Assembly (NCBI GenBank): GCA_028455995.1 | Contig: JABELC010000005.1 | Coordinates: 1,488,001-1,552,000 of the forward strand | Source of the DNA: Scleromitrula shiraiana | Lineage: Eukaryota > Ascomycota > Leotiomycetes > Helotiales > Sclerotiniaceae | Direction of reading: 5' to 3' | Length of the DNA: 64,000 bases | Part shown: positions 1-12,516 of the stretch, in pieces | Layout: each line of letters opens with the position of its first letter | Numbering within the stretch: the first letter of the stretch is position 1 | Made by a program: the position numbers and the translations under genes | Notes under the pieces: model-generated | What the model saw: only the letters and a program-made list of their open reading frames with translations | Told to the model about the DNA's origin: nothing | Database searches by the model: none

Positions 1-972
1 AAAGGAAGGGGGGGGGCGAAGGGCAAGTTTGTAAAGTTAATAACCGAACATTGAAAAAGTGGCAGGAGCAAAGACATGGAGGTATCGAAGAGAGCTGATG
101 GTGTAAATATCCTAAATATCCTAAATTGAGTAATATAGTATTATCTACAGTCGAGTAGGAAGTAGTTAGAGTGATTGACATCCTTGAATGTCATTATCAA
201 TTTGTATCCTCGTCACTCGGTAGTATGTAGTAGTTATTTTATAGGTTAAATTCTAATCTTCAATGAACTTTTTTATCCATCTTGAATCTAGAGTCAATCC
301 AAATCTATAGCAATGTCGTTGGTCATTGTCATTATAATCACCTAACCTACGACTTTTGGCCAGAAGACCTATATAAGCAGTCCTACAAATATCGCAAAAG
401 GGAGCATGAGTCGTAATTAACACTAATTCTAAGCATATTATTAGTAATTATACTTTGTCCCTGTCCAGCCCGTACTTGTACCTGTCTAAGATCCGGAAAA
501 AAAAATCCCTTCCCGTGGTAGAACGGACGCCGCTCCAAACTAATAAAGCTTCAAGCTCTAAGTTCTAGTCCATTGTGGAGATCCTAATTAGCACTACAAT
601 ATTTATCAGTGCAGACTCCAGCCCAAAATGCAGATTGATAGATAGTTCCGTATCGTAATACGAAATAATACCTAAAAAAAAATTATCTCAAAATTCAAAA
701 ATATATGAACAAATACAACCGAAGACAATCGCTCATAATAATAGAGTAAAGTACAATACAATACAATACATACGAAACAAGAAATTCTAAAGGACTACGG
801 AAGTAAAGGGAACAATCTTTTTAAATGGAAAAAGTCCGAGAACTACTACACCCACACCACAAAGTAGTATAGTGAAGGTAGTGAGTGCGCCTGCGGCGTT
901 CGAAGCTAGATATGTATGCGATCTCGCTGGTGGCAGATCTGGTATCTATTGTACGTACTGTACTGTTGTGAT

Positions 973-1774
973 AAGGTAAGGTAAGGTAAGGTAAGCAAGT
1001 TTGGCCTTTTGGATATACAATTCATTGTTGAATTATATTGTACTGTCTTGGGATGGGAGTTGATGGATGAATGTAATGGGGGGAGTTATTATTGTACTTC
1101 CGTTGATGGCGGTTGAATTGAATTGAATTGAATTGAATGGTATGCTATGCTATGGTATCGTATACTATGTATAGATAGTATGGTTTGGCGGCTCGTGTAC
1201 TATGTCTGTGGCTTTTACTGTATTATACCGTCCCCGTCCGTGATATATGGATGGAAGGAAGGAAGGAGAAAGGAAGGCTTATTCGGAGTATTAAAATCGA
1301 TATTATTATTTGCTTATGCAACGGATGCCAATACCGGCATCATTCATTCATACCGTATATTTATTTGATGCCGTTTCTCATCGACGAGGAAGTCAATTGA
1401 TTGATCCAATCTCACGAAGGCGATAATTATATAATCTTAAGAACCGGTATCATATCACATCTGAATATCATATCATATCATATCATATGTATGCACAAGC
1501 AGGACGATCCCGTCTTGCAGTTGCAGCAGACCAAACCAACTTTAAAAAATCGCTCGCAGTAATATCTACCCTTCCTACATACATGCCAATGCCATCCATC
1601 CATCCACTAACTCACAGACACCGTCGTCCGCACAGAGCACAAATCGGACAATTGGGATAGAGTAAGTAAGTAAGTAAGTAAATAAGTAAATCTTAGAGTA
1701 TTATTCTCCGATTAAGTTTTGATTTTCTAATTTAACTTTCCTTCCCGCGCGCGCGTGCGTGCGTGCGTGCGTGT
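973..1774. repeat. Cluster of simple repeats (GTAAG, TTGAA, TAAG, GTGC)
   Basis: Four separate short tandem tracts lie within 800 bp: GTAAG units at 973-995, TTGAA units at 1113-1138, TAAG units at 1662-1690, and alternating CG then GTGC units at 1746-1773. All are perfect or nearly so. Confidence 0.9.
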
Positions 1775-3429
1775 TACTGTGCAGATGGAGAGCATGGCTT
1801 TTGTTCGCCCTCTTTTTTACTTCCCCTCAACCCTTCTACCTGGCAAGTATGGTAAATAAGATAAGAAAAGTCTGGAGTGCAGTGTTTTGCCTTGGTCTAG
1901 AATCTAGACGGGATAGTTTTAATCTTATTTTAAACTTTTCACTTGCTGTTATTGTATGTAATCGGAATGATTCTTATGACGGCTCGGAGCGCCTACAACG
2001 CTACGCTACCGAACGCTACATACTAATGCTCATGCTAATGCTATGTTATGTTATGCTACGCCGCCGCCGCCGGCGTCAGGAAGAAAGGGAGGGAAATAAA
2101 CGTCGCAGCAGATGATGCAGTGCGGGCTTGGTCGGTAACGCAGGTCAACATGCAAAGAATCATGTCATGTCATGTAGGTATGTGTGATTGATGGATGGAT
2201 GGATGGGGAAGCTCTGAAGAACTATTTACAGTATTATTTGAATGGGAGGGATGGATAGGTACCGGTACCGCTAGGTGGTTCAGATACATACATACACATC
2301 ATGTGTATATGACTTACTTACTGTCATGTATGTAGCTTCGGGGGGAGGAAGTAATATCAAACACATGGTATGCTACAAGCAAAGAAGCAAAGAATCTATC
2401 CATCCGCATGTAGGGAAATCATAGATAGGCAGCCTTTTCGTACCGGTATTTATTCCAACTTGCCACTTTAACAATGCTTAATGATATAATTGTCCAAGAA
2501 AAGATCAACAAATCTGTTAGGTCATCGTTTCTAAAGCAGCTTCATTTTTCTCCGCCACTTTTCCATCATCCATGGATGCATGTCCAAGGTATATCAAGAT
2601 AGATGAACGAGATCTGAATATCATCATTATACTCTCAAACCAACAATAGCTATAGTACATAGATAGACAATCATAGAAATCGTCGGGAAGAGAAGAGAAG
2701 AGGGAGCAGAAATATAACAATATTGAATCAATCATCTATCAATATCTTCCAATCGATTCGATTTCATTGCCCATTCCTATTGCGGCCCTGTTCAATCCAA
2801 TCCTTAGACCAAGTTCAATGAAAACCAGTAAAAAGATCCTTGCCTCTATTGTTCGGCGACGGCCAGATTTCTCACGACCACCATTTTACAAACTCTGCCA
2901 CTTTTGATCAATGGGATTGGTTGCTGATACCACATACTGCCACCACCCTCGTTTTGGGGGAGATTTTTCTATTTTTTCTATTTTTTTTATTTTCAAGGTT
3001 CCTCATTCATCATTCATTCATTTGTTATTATTATTATTAACGAGGTAACTTTTGATCAGAAACGAGATCAATCGATATCGATCCCTCGATAGGTAATGGA
3101 TGGAAGGAAAGGGATAAGGGTAGGTATCACATCACGTTCGATTCATTCTCGAGATATATCCATGGATGGGAGGGATGCCATGGTTAGATGAATGAGTGAA
3201 TGGATGATGAGTGGATGAATGGATGACATTAGAGTTTGGTGAACCCCACGAAATTGACCTGGCTTTTTATTGATGATACTTGATGACCCGTATGGAGTAT
3301 GTATCGTATAGAGAGAAGTTGGACAGTCAGTTACTTTCCTTATTATTATTAGTCGCAGGGAAGAAAAATTCTGTATGTATGTAGAGTACCACGAGAAATA
3401 CAACCAGCGAAGCAAAATAAAGTAGAAGT

Positions 3430-3472
3430 ACAACAACAACAACTACTACAACAACAACTACAACAACAACAG
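3430..3472. repeat. CAA/CTA trinucleotide repeat
   Basis: Tandem CAA units are interrupted by CTA or CTACTA. On the minus strand this reads as a valine run in a spurious open frame, so I treat it as a microsatellite and not as coding. Confidence 0.85.
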
Positions 3473-4328
3473 CTTTCATAGAGTACAATATTCTTGTGTT
3501 CACACCTCTTTGGTTCAAGTATTATTTCCGGTTTTATTTCTATTATGTTTTATTTTATTATTTTATTATTTTTTATTTCTATTATTTCTATTATTTTTTT
3601 ATTTTGTCGTTTAATTCCGTACTTGTCGGACCAGTCCTCGCCCTTTCGTTTAACAATCGTGCTGTTCAACCCACCCCAGTTTCTTGTGCAAGGTTCAAGA
3701 TTTGGCACAGGGTTAACTAGGATCTATAAGAGAAAGCTCGAAAAGATAAAGACGCTAATGGGGGAAAGATCGTTACAAGGAAGAGCTGGAGCTGGTAGGT
3801 GGTAAGTGGTAAGTGGTAAGTGGCAGTTATCGCTTGACTATTTTTTTTTTAATCCTTGATACGACTAATACGACTAGGGTAAGTATTTTTGTAGGAAGTG
3901 GAATAATTGAAGAGAGGGAGGAAAGATAATATATTGTACATATTAATGAGAATGGATTTATAAGTTAACTATTGTATGTATATACTCTCTATACTATGTT
4001 ATCGACAATAAGGTCAATTTATGAATAAGAATATTTAAGAGAAGCTATGATGTCTATCTACTACGCAATGAACTAAAATAATGATAATACTAAATAATGC
4101 TCTAGTAAGTTATCCGTGACTGACTATACGAAACCATGAACTCTGAACGGAATCTAAAAGGTCTAACTTATCATTACGTAGAGAATCAACTTTCACCTTA
4201 CCTCAACCAGATTAGTATCACACATCTACTTTCCGTAGCTTGAGGTCTAGCTTCTAGTTTCGGGATCAACCTACGGCCTAAATACATAAGAAGTATCCAC
4301 TTAGGAAGTACCCTTACAGACCCAAAAG

Positions 4329-4417
4329 AAAAATAAATAAATAAAATAAAATAAATAAATAATAATAAAAATAATAATAAAAATAATAATAAAAATAATA
4401 ATGAAAATAATAAAAAG
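4329..4417. repeat. AT-rich AATA/AAT microsatellite
   Basis: About 90 bp of AAATA, AATAAT and AAAATAATAAT units. A second, purer AAT tract lies at 4661-4698. Confidence 0.85.
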
Positions 4418-4660
4418 CTTGAATTAGAAATATTATACGATAATCGTTGATAGATAGACAGGATGAGAGAAGAGATGGGAATAGAATAGAATTGAAGGAG
4501 AACAGAAAAAGGGAGACATGATGAATTGAAGAGAAATATCTATCTCATCCCATTCATTTATTCATATCAACTTTTATCCCTGCTTCATGAAATCAATATC
4601 AATAGCAAGCCTTCTTCGTTTTCCTCACCTCCTCCCCTTTCATAAAAAATATAACGAAAC

Positions 4661-4700
<40 letters not shown>

Positions 4701-5002
4701 CCCTTTCTTAACTAATAAACCTTTTCTCTAAACATTTTCTTCAATATCTATGTACAGTACAATTAATAAGACTGTTAAGTACAGTGCAGTACATATTTAA
4801 ATTTACGTATTTGTCCGTGCTATCTTCCTACATGAGTTTCCAAATTCTCTAATTGTCTGTGTTGTATTGTCTGTGTTGTATTGTGTTTTGTCTATCCATA
4901 TCTATCTACCTATCTAATATCTAAATATGATACTATTCATGGGTCTAATTGAATAATAAATTCTCTCTACTGTAGCAGTTATCATCCCATTCTTTATTAT
5001 TC

Positions 5003-5160
5003 ATATTCCTATTCCTATTCCTATTCCTATTCCTATTATATATTTTTTTTCTATTTTACCTTGGTCATCCAAGTTTCTATTCTCCTTCTCCACTTACTCC
5101 CACCCTCACCCTCCCTCACCCTCACCCTCACCTTCACCCTCACCCTCCCACCTAACCCTA
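5003..5160. repeat. ATTCCT tract followed by CCCTCA-type pyrimidine repeat
   Basis: Positions 5003-5037 are a tandem of CTATTC units. Positions 5100-5160 are a strongly strand-asymmetric pyrimidine tract built from CACCCT units. The unit is not the fungal telomere hexamer, and the region is flanked by ordinary sequence, so it is read as an interstitial pyrimidine repeat. Confidence 0.8.
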
Positions 5161-5679
5161 CTCCACTCATTCATACTCTCCTCTCACCCACTTATTATTA
5201 TTACTACTTCAATTTACTACCTTAAACAACTATCTAGAAATCTAAAACTCAACTAACCTTATTAAAAAAATAAAAAAGGACTATCTAGATTATTTTTTAT
5301 ACCTTGACTAGGCCTTTTTTTTTTCTTGACCACATTGACACACCTTACCTCATCCATTCAATCTATTTTTCACGGCTACTCTTACCCCCATCAACTTTCG
5401 TTAAAACTTATCCTGTTCAACCAATACCCTTAAGCTTTCACAAACCCACCTCCCTCCACCACACACACATCACCACCGCCTCGTTTCTCTTCTTTTCTCT
5501 CCCTCCCGCGCCTTTTTTTTTGTTTCCAATCCACTCTCTTATCCTCCCTTTCCCGACCTCCTCCATTTCTTATTAATTACAAGAGGTGCAGTTGTAGGAA
5601 GGAACAGAAGAACAAGAAGTAGAAGAAGAAGTAAAAAAAAAAGACATTGAGAAAAAGTACAAGAGAAGAAAGAGAGAAA

Positions 5680-5700
5680 GTGTGTGTGTGTGTGTGTGTG
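5680..5700. repeat. TG dinucleotide repeat
   Basis: A perfect TG tract preceded by a purine-rich stretch, about 0.8 kb upstream of the inferred StuA leader exon end. Confidence 0.85.
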
Positions 5701-6469
5701 AAGGCAAACAGAGGTATGCCTACTTTTTCCCTTGTCCAATGTTCAATTCCAACTTGTGTAGATTGTTGCGCATCTTCTTCTTTCCATTGAATTACTGCAG
5801 CGCTGACTGTTGTACCTGCATTAGAGGTGGCAGATATTATCAATTCCTCTGACCGACTAACACCTATCCACAAGTACACATCACGCCTCTAACATACTCC
5901 ACTGCGGGTAATTTCTTCCCTATCATCGTCAACGAATATTCACGAGCTTCACGATTTTCTACGTTCGCATCCTCGAAGCACGGATCAGATTCTTTTCAAA
6001 GAAGCGACAAGCACCAGCATACATACCTGCAGGTTCGCGTAACTGCCAACGATCCTGTCGTGGAGCTTCGATCGCACCCCAATTGGATTGATCAAGGGAA
6101 ACAAAAGCTTCCAGTCCTTTTGTAACGACATCTACGAGCCAAACGTCTGTTTTTTCGAGTCTTTTGAGGTTTTACAAGATTGTTTTGCTTCCATATTTTT
6201 GGCATATGCATTATTTTCTTTTTCACGAAACATAAACGACCCGTTACGTTTGCGCTCGTTGTAGAAGAAGCTATATTTGTTTTCACTCATCATTTCGATA
6301 ACAGCCTCTGTCTATTCTATACTCTAGCATCATTGTTTTGTTTTTTGGTTGAAACATTGCATCTTGTTAGCAAAAATTTTATCCCTATCCTCAGAAAGCA
6401 CTTTTACCCATATTCTACGCACATCGACCACAAGTACAACTTGTTGTCGAAAGTAAATAAGAATTTTCA

Positions 6470-8953
6470 AGTAAGAAGACCTTTACTGAGTCTACCAGAT
6501 CATTGTCCTTCAGGACTTGATCATCTAAACCGAAAAACTGGATCTTCCGTCGATATCGCAAGTGCAAACCCGGGGACCTTCTGACGTGCCATATTATAAC
6601 CCTCACGCTGCGCAACGACCATTGTATGTGAGTGATAGGTTGCCATTGCCTTTGCCACAGCCGCAACAGGCATATTCGTCTGGTACTTCGTCTCCCCGGG
6701 TCGGCTCACTTAGCTCTCTGGGATCCTCTTCAATCTTGAACGGCAGTTCTCATTCATCTTACACCACCGTGAGCTCGTCAAACGGCCCTAAGACTCCCTC
6801 TCCTACCCCAGCCACTAGTGGTCTTTCAGTATCTTTACCCCAAGCATCATACAGTACTCCTCCAGCAAACCCAGCCTATTCATACACTCAAGAGTCTTAC
6901 TCAAACAACATGAATCACGGCTCTCAAGACATGTATTATCCTGCGCACATGTCGGCTGGCCAACCGCCGCCACCTCAGACTGTCACATCTGGTTCGATGG
7001 CTCATTACCCTCAACATCAACCGCCGCTGCTCCAACCAGGATCACAATACCCAACTGCGCAACAATACCAGTTTTATCCCAATGCAATTCAGTCACCGCA
7101 GTCAGCTCAAGTACCAGGCTCAATGGGTGGGCAAGGAACTGTACTTCCACTCCCAGCGATGACCACTCCTGGAATGCCACAACAAGGCTATGCTCCACAA
7201 AATTTTGACACAACTGGTCAAGTTGCTCCTCCCGGAATGAAACCAAGAGTGACAGCGACTCTATGGGAGGATGAAGGTAGTTTATGCTTTCAAGTGGAAG
7301 CAAAGGGTGTTTGTGTTGCAAGACGAGAGGGTAAGCACATCTTTCAAGTTCCATATATACAATACTAATAAGCTAGATAATCACATGATCAATGGAACGA
7401 AGTTATTGAATGTTGCTGGTATGACTCGTGGGCGAAGAGATGGTATTTTGAAGAGCGAGAAATTGAGACATGTCGTCAAAATTGGTCCTATGCATTTGAA
7501 GGGCGTTTGGTAAGTAGAACTTTGAACTACTTCTCAAATGAATATTTCTAACTTAAATTTCAGGATCCCCTTTGAACGAGCCCTGGACTTTGCGAATAAG
7601 GAGAAAATCACGGAATTATTGTATCCATTATTTGTTCACAATATCGGTGCCCTTTTGTACCACCCCACGAACCAGACGCGAACGAATGCAGTAATGGCAG
7701 CCGCAGAGCGACGAAAGAATGAGCAAAACCAAATGCGGAACCCACAAGCACCTGGTTTGCCTTCATTGAATCAGCATCATCATCACTCAATGACTAACTC
7801 AATTGGTGCTCCTCTCTCAGGTCCACAGCATTCTCTTGCCCCTCATCCCAATGTTGGCCGTCCCGCACTTGAAAGATCGCATACGTTCCCTACACCTCCA
7901 ACTAGTGCATCTAGTATGATGGGTAATATGGGAAGCTCGGATAGCAACTTCCAATGGCCTGGGCAGTCAATGGGCAACGTACAAGCAACGAATCCTCTTT
8001 CAATTGACACTGGCTTGAGCAATGCACGTTCAATGCCCACCACACCAGCCACAACCCCTCCAGGAAACTCAATCCAGACGATGCAACAATATCAACAAAC
8101 TCAGCAACCTTACGATTCTTCTAGACAGATGTATTCTGCGCCACCTCCACAGCAAAATGCATATTCTCAAGCTGCACCTCCTCAACAAAGTATGGCTCAA
8201 TACTCGCAGGCAAACCCCTATATCAAGAGTGAAATGGGCCCCCCATTAGCGAGAGCACCAGGTTCTGAATCGGAGCATCACGATACAAAGGATGCAAGTG
8301 GTATGATTCATCAAGGAAATGGTCAAGTTGGACATTCCCAGGTTGAAGAAGAACCTGATAACGAACATGATGGTGGTGGTGAATACACTCATGATAGTGC
8401 AAACAATTATGATTCTGGCCGTCGGTCTTACAACTACACGAATGGCCCAACAGTTGGATCATTAACTGGGGAACACGCACATTTATCACCCGAGATGACT
8501 GGCTCACCAAACCACCCGGCTTCTGGGCGAGCAACTCCGAGAACAGCATCTGCACCACAGTCATACTATGCACAGCAACAAGGCGGCTACAGTACTCCAC
8601 CAAGAATACAACCACCATCGAGTAATTTGTATAATGTAATGAGCAGCGAACGTGGAACAGCTAATGGCAGCACGGGTGGTGATCCATATGCACCACAGTC
8701 GGATTTGGGATCCTCAATGTCTAACGGTTATGCTAATCAGCAAAACATCATGAATGGAGGAGCCCCGACTAGTAACAAGAGAGGAAGAGATGATGATGAC
8801 GACGGACGCCCGGACAGTAGAGGCCCTGGTGGAATGGCAGATGCAGATGGCTTGAAGAGGCGGAAGACTATCCGCGAAGGTTCAGTTTCTGGTCAATCTT
8901 ATGAACCACCTCTGAATCGACCTCGAGCAGCCATTGTCCAACGACGCCGGTAA
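6470..8953 (+). CDS. stuA: StuA/AsmA-type APSES-domain transcription factor
   Basis: A nuclear bHLH-like APSES regulator; in filamentous fungi this family controls conidiophore and sexual development. The APSES domain (about residues 226-330) is unmistakable and includes [33 protein letters not shown] and MHLKGVW segments. The flanks are long Gln/Pro/Ser-rich tails. Basic clusters KRGR and KRRKT near the C-terminus are a likely nuclear localisation signal. Two introns in the domain (7331-7376, 7510-7563) restore the family sequence exactly. Upstream, the open frame has no ATG before 6910. Splicing out 6471-6562 (GTAAGA donor, AAG acceptor) joins base A6470 to T6563-G6564 and creates an ATG, giving a 763-residue protein. 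If that intron is not used, the first in-frame ATG is 6910 (647 residues), which starts like the Aspergillus homologue. The family is certain; the N-terminus is inferred. Confidence 0.93.
6471..6562 (+). other. Putative intron splitting the stuA start codon
   Basis: Donor GTAAGA at 6471 and acceptor GCAAG ending at 6562, with a CTAAAC branch-like motif near 6525. The join makes A|TG followed by an open, Pro/Ser/Gln-rich frame in phase with the APSES domain. A weaker donor, GTAAAT near 6452, would also leave an A at the exon end. Confidence 0.5.
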
Positions 8954-10158
8954 CTGGAGTCCCCAGCTCTCACGCAAAGTTTTTGCACATTCTTCCAGTA
9001 ATCTATCTTCCGATGATTATCTGTCTTTTTACATTCGGCTCGCGCCAGAAAAGCATATTTGACAATCAAAAACACATTCCTTTAGAAAAAATTTCCTATT
9101 ATCTTCACGATTGTCTTTGTACCCGCCAAACATAGATTTGGCATTTTTTTCCATTTTGGAAATAACGACGAGATTATGACTGAATTTGAGATGATTTCCA
9201 ATGGATCCATCGCTACGGCCTGACGATTTAACGCTTTGCAACATGGGAAAGGAAATAATTCTGTCTATTGATAAATGATCCCAAAGATACACATGCAAGC
9301 GGGATTTTTCTTTTGCTTTGGGGGTTTTCTTGCCACTAAAAAATCAAACCGCCTATTAATGACACTCTAGGCGTCTTGTCTACACGAAACTTTGGGATTT
9401 TCATACTTTGGATATTCTATGGGAGGGCTTAAATGAAATTTTTTTGTTCAGAATGACAAAAAATAATGAGGCCAAACATTCTTGTTTTTTAAACCAAGCA
9501 ACGACATCACAAATGTTTATGAAATCGTGGGACAGGGAAACTTTTGAACCAAAAAACAGAACACTACACCGAAGTTTCATGTTTTCTTTTCTTTTTTAAT
9601 TTTGGAATTTTTTTTTATTTTGGATTACACAGTTTATGATGAATGATGACCTTTTCCTTAACTTACTATTACTTTCTCTGTTGCTGCTGCTATTTTCTTT
9701 TATTCTTGGATTTGTTGATGGGATATGAAATTATGTTGAGTGGTTATTGAAACGTAAGATTTTTATGTAACTAACTTACCTCAACTGATTGATTGATTGA
9801 TTGATGGGAATGGATGAAATGACTTTATGAAGATATTTTTGGATGAATAACATTGTTAGGATGGATGGATACGGGATTGCAGGGAAGACGGTCATAGGTG
9901 GTTATGAATAGCATGGCATATATGTATGCATGGTTGGATGGATGGATGAATGAATGAACGGGATTGATTGATGGATTGGATGAATGATTGAATGAACGAA
10001 GGATGAGAAGTCGAATCGAATTGAGTATACTGTAGTAGGGAGGATTATTCTAACAAAAAAAAGATACAAATATGCATGCAACCACTATACTACACAGCGA
10101 GAGACATCACAAATGAAGATTTTGAAAGATTTGCTTTGCCTTTTTTTTTTGTGGGTGA

Positions 10159-10195
10159 TGTTATGTTATGTTATGTTATGTTATGTTATGTTATG
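10159..10195. repeat. TTATG pentanucleotide repeat
   Basis: Seven or more perfect TTATG units directly follow a poly-T tract. Confidence 0.9.
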
Positions 10196-10534
10196 TGAAA
10201 TGAAGTGAGGTGATGTGATTGTATCTGCGATCTCATATAAAACTTGATAACAATAATAATAATAATAATAATAACAGCTATATACTTAATCACTAGTCCC
10301 ATACATAGTAGGGTAGATCGAGAACGGGGAAGAGGGAGAAGAAGATATTGTATGATTTATGATTTATAATTTATAGTTTTTGATTTATAGACTGTAATAG
10401 TGATGTGTCTGGATGTGATGGGATGCATAAGTAAGTATTAAATATTTGTGCATGGAGAATATATATCTAGAAGTCTATTTATTTTAAATTAAAAATTATT
10501 TGTTTTGGAATTGTAGTAAGTAGATAATTGGGTG

Positions 10535-10749
10535 AATTGATTGATTTGATTGATTGATTTGATTGATTGAAGGATTGGAGGGGAGGGGGTGTGATGATGA
10601 TGATGATGATGATGATGCGTGCGGGCTGGAGTTGATGTACTGTAATCAATGTAAGGTTATAGAGCATAGTAGATTGGAACTAGGTTTGAGGAGTAGAATA
10701 TAGCGGGTCTTGGGATTATATGTATAATGTATAATGTATAATGTATAAT
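10535..10749. repeat. TGATT, GAT and TATAATG repeats
   Basis: Three tandem tracts occur within 215 bp: TGATT/TGAT units, an eight-unit GAT tract at 10592-10617, and TATAATG units at 10721-10749. Confidence 0.85.
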
Positions 10750-11600
10750 CTATAATCTAGATAATATGCGATCTCTATCGATCCCGATCTTGAGCTCGAG
10801 AATATACTGTATGTATATGGTTGCTGATACTTAATCAAGAGATATACTTCCTAGCAACTGTAGAAGAGAAGAGAAGAGAAGAGTAGTGATTGGAATCTTG
10901 TGATAACTCTTTATTCTTCAAACTGCTATTCATTTTTTTCACCAACCCCCATCCATGCCATACATACATACCCTTAGCGAATGAATATTCCAACCTTCGA
11001 AGCCCCTTGCGTATTTACTCTGCACTTTATTTATTATGCATCGTAAGTATGGTATACCAGTCCCTCCCTATTCACCCAATATCGAGAATTAAGACTCTGC
11101 TTATTGTGAGGTTTGAGCGGGCGATGATTGTTTCGGTAAGTGAGAGGTGGACGAGTTGGAAGAGATGGATCTGATGATAGTATGGTCTAGGCTCTCCTGT
11201 TATCGTCTGTCTAGATTGTAGATGCTCGCCCCCTGGGCCTATCTGACCAAGAATATCCGAAAAGTAAAGAGGAAGAGATCAAGGATCTGAAGAGAAGAAA
11301 TACCAGTCTGAAGCTGATGTCACAAATCCCCAATATGGCGATTTTCGGTGGGGGGAAATTTCGTCGGTTTCAAGGTGGATTTTGGACGATGGTGGGGAGT
11401 GAGGACTCATCGGAATGGGGAGAAGTGAGGCGAGAGAGAGAGAGAGAGAGATGAATATTGAAAGTGGGTGGAACAATCCAAGAAATAGGATAATGAGAGT
11501 TCTCGCATCATATATTCACATGCATGATACGCAAAGGAGAAAAATAACATCCATATTCCACATGACCAAACCAAATTAATCTCATCAATCAATCGATCGA

Positions 11601-12516
11601 TCAATCAACTCTCCAAACCAAAAACCTTATCCTCCCTCTTCTCTCACCCTCTTCTCCCGACAACGGCATCTCCAACGTCCCCTCCACCAATCGATTTTCT
11701 CTCACTCCCTCCACAGCTTCTCTTAAACATTCTCGTGTATTCGTTGATACGCTACTGCTAGACGAGACCTGTGGTTCGGGAATCGGTCTCGATAGTGGAA
11801 GATGGCCCCAGGATTTATCGAATTCGTCTTGTGTTTGTGAACTGTATTCGTGTTTTACCTGTTTTTTATTTTTGTCCGCAATGAGAGGAGTTTTTGTTTC
11901 TGTTTTTGATATTGTTTTGGATATTGAAATCGGCGGAGATGTATACGTGGATGTGTAGACTATGCCGAGGAAAATCCCATTCATGGTCTCGTCGCCGGTT
12001 TCTTCGGAGAGTGAGAGTGTGGAGATGGTGGGCACGCTGGTGGTTGGTAGGGTGCGGAGTGTTGAGAAGTGTTTGAGGAGGAGGTCGGGGAGGTGCGCGT
12101 AGAGGGTTGCGGGGAGGGTGGTTGTGAATGGGAGGGAGAGGGGTAGGGAGGGCGTGAATTTGCAGGTGGATGATTGTTGGGGGATTTCGAGAGGTTGTTG
12201 TTGTTGTTGTTGAGATTGGGATGACGGTGGTGCTATATCTGAGGGAATATGTTAGTCTTGTTTTGGGATAAATGGAATGGAAGTAGTAAATGTGAAGAAG
12301 AGGGAGAGCATAGAAGGATAGATGGAGATTTTGTAAGATTTAGCTTTTTGAAAAAGATCAAAACACAGTCCTGTAGCTCTTTCGATGTTCCCTAGGAATC
12401 TCCAGCTATGACGGAATGATGTGGTCTTGGGATAACTCACAACCTATCTTCTCAATCGCCCTCGCCGATGCAACCGTTCCCAAAGCCAGCGTAATAAGTA
12501 AATTAGAGAACAGCAT
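11601..12516 (-). CDS. Putative secreted protein, unknown function
   Basis: The start at 12516 opens a 25-codon exon that reads as a classical signal peptide: MLFSNLLITLALG, then an Ala-rich end with cleavage probably near ASA-RA. A strong GTGAGT donor at 12440 and a CAG acceptor at 12239 (202-bp intron, CTAAC branch) join it in frame to a long exon ending at the TGA at 11601, 237 residues in all. The mature part has a short poly-Gln run, many Ser/Thr/Pro residues and two visible cysteines. The Gln run is encoded by the (TTG)n tract near 12197-12210. I recognise no domain. It could be a cell-surface or secreted effector-like protein, but nothing shows function. The donor could instead be 3 bases upstream, altering two residues. 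Confidence 0.6.

Larger units (their letters stand above)
1..6469. other. Gene-free region upstream of the StuA-type gene
   Basis: I see no supportable gene in this 6.4 kb. The open frames are short, low in complexity, or rely on non-ATG starts. The DNA is AT-rich with many simple repeats, listed separately. The last 900 bases, from about 5570, are less repetitive and have no ATG between about 6207 and the StuA coding region, as expected of a transcribed leader. A long leader and promoter fits a developmental regulator; that is inference. Confidence 0.6.
8954..11600. other. Gene-poor region after stuA
   Basis: The first few hundred bases are probably the stuA 3' UTR. Beyond that I see only AT-rich sequence and simple repeats: TTATG at 10159-10195, AAT at 10252-10273, TGATT around 10535-10572, GAT at 10592-10617, TATAATG at 10721-10749 and AG at 11432-11450. 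No convincing gene. Confidence 0.6.

Noticed and set aside
5100..5160. CCCTCA-type repeat resembling telomere DNA
   Set aside because: The unit is not TTAGGG/CCCTAA apart from one stray CCTAACCCTA, and genes continue on both sides, so there is no chromosome end here.
5304..5576. 90-codon plus-strand frame, His/Pro/Phe-rich
   Set aside because: It translates a pyrimidine-rich tract; no motif or upstream structure supports it.
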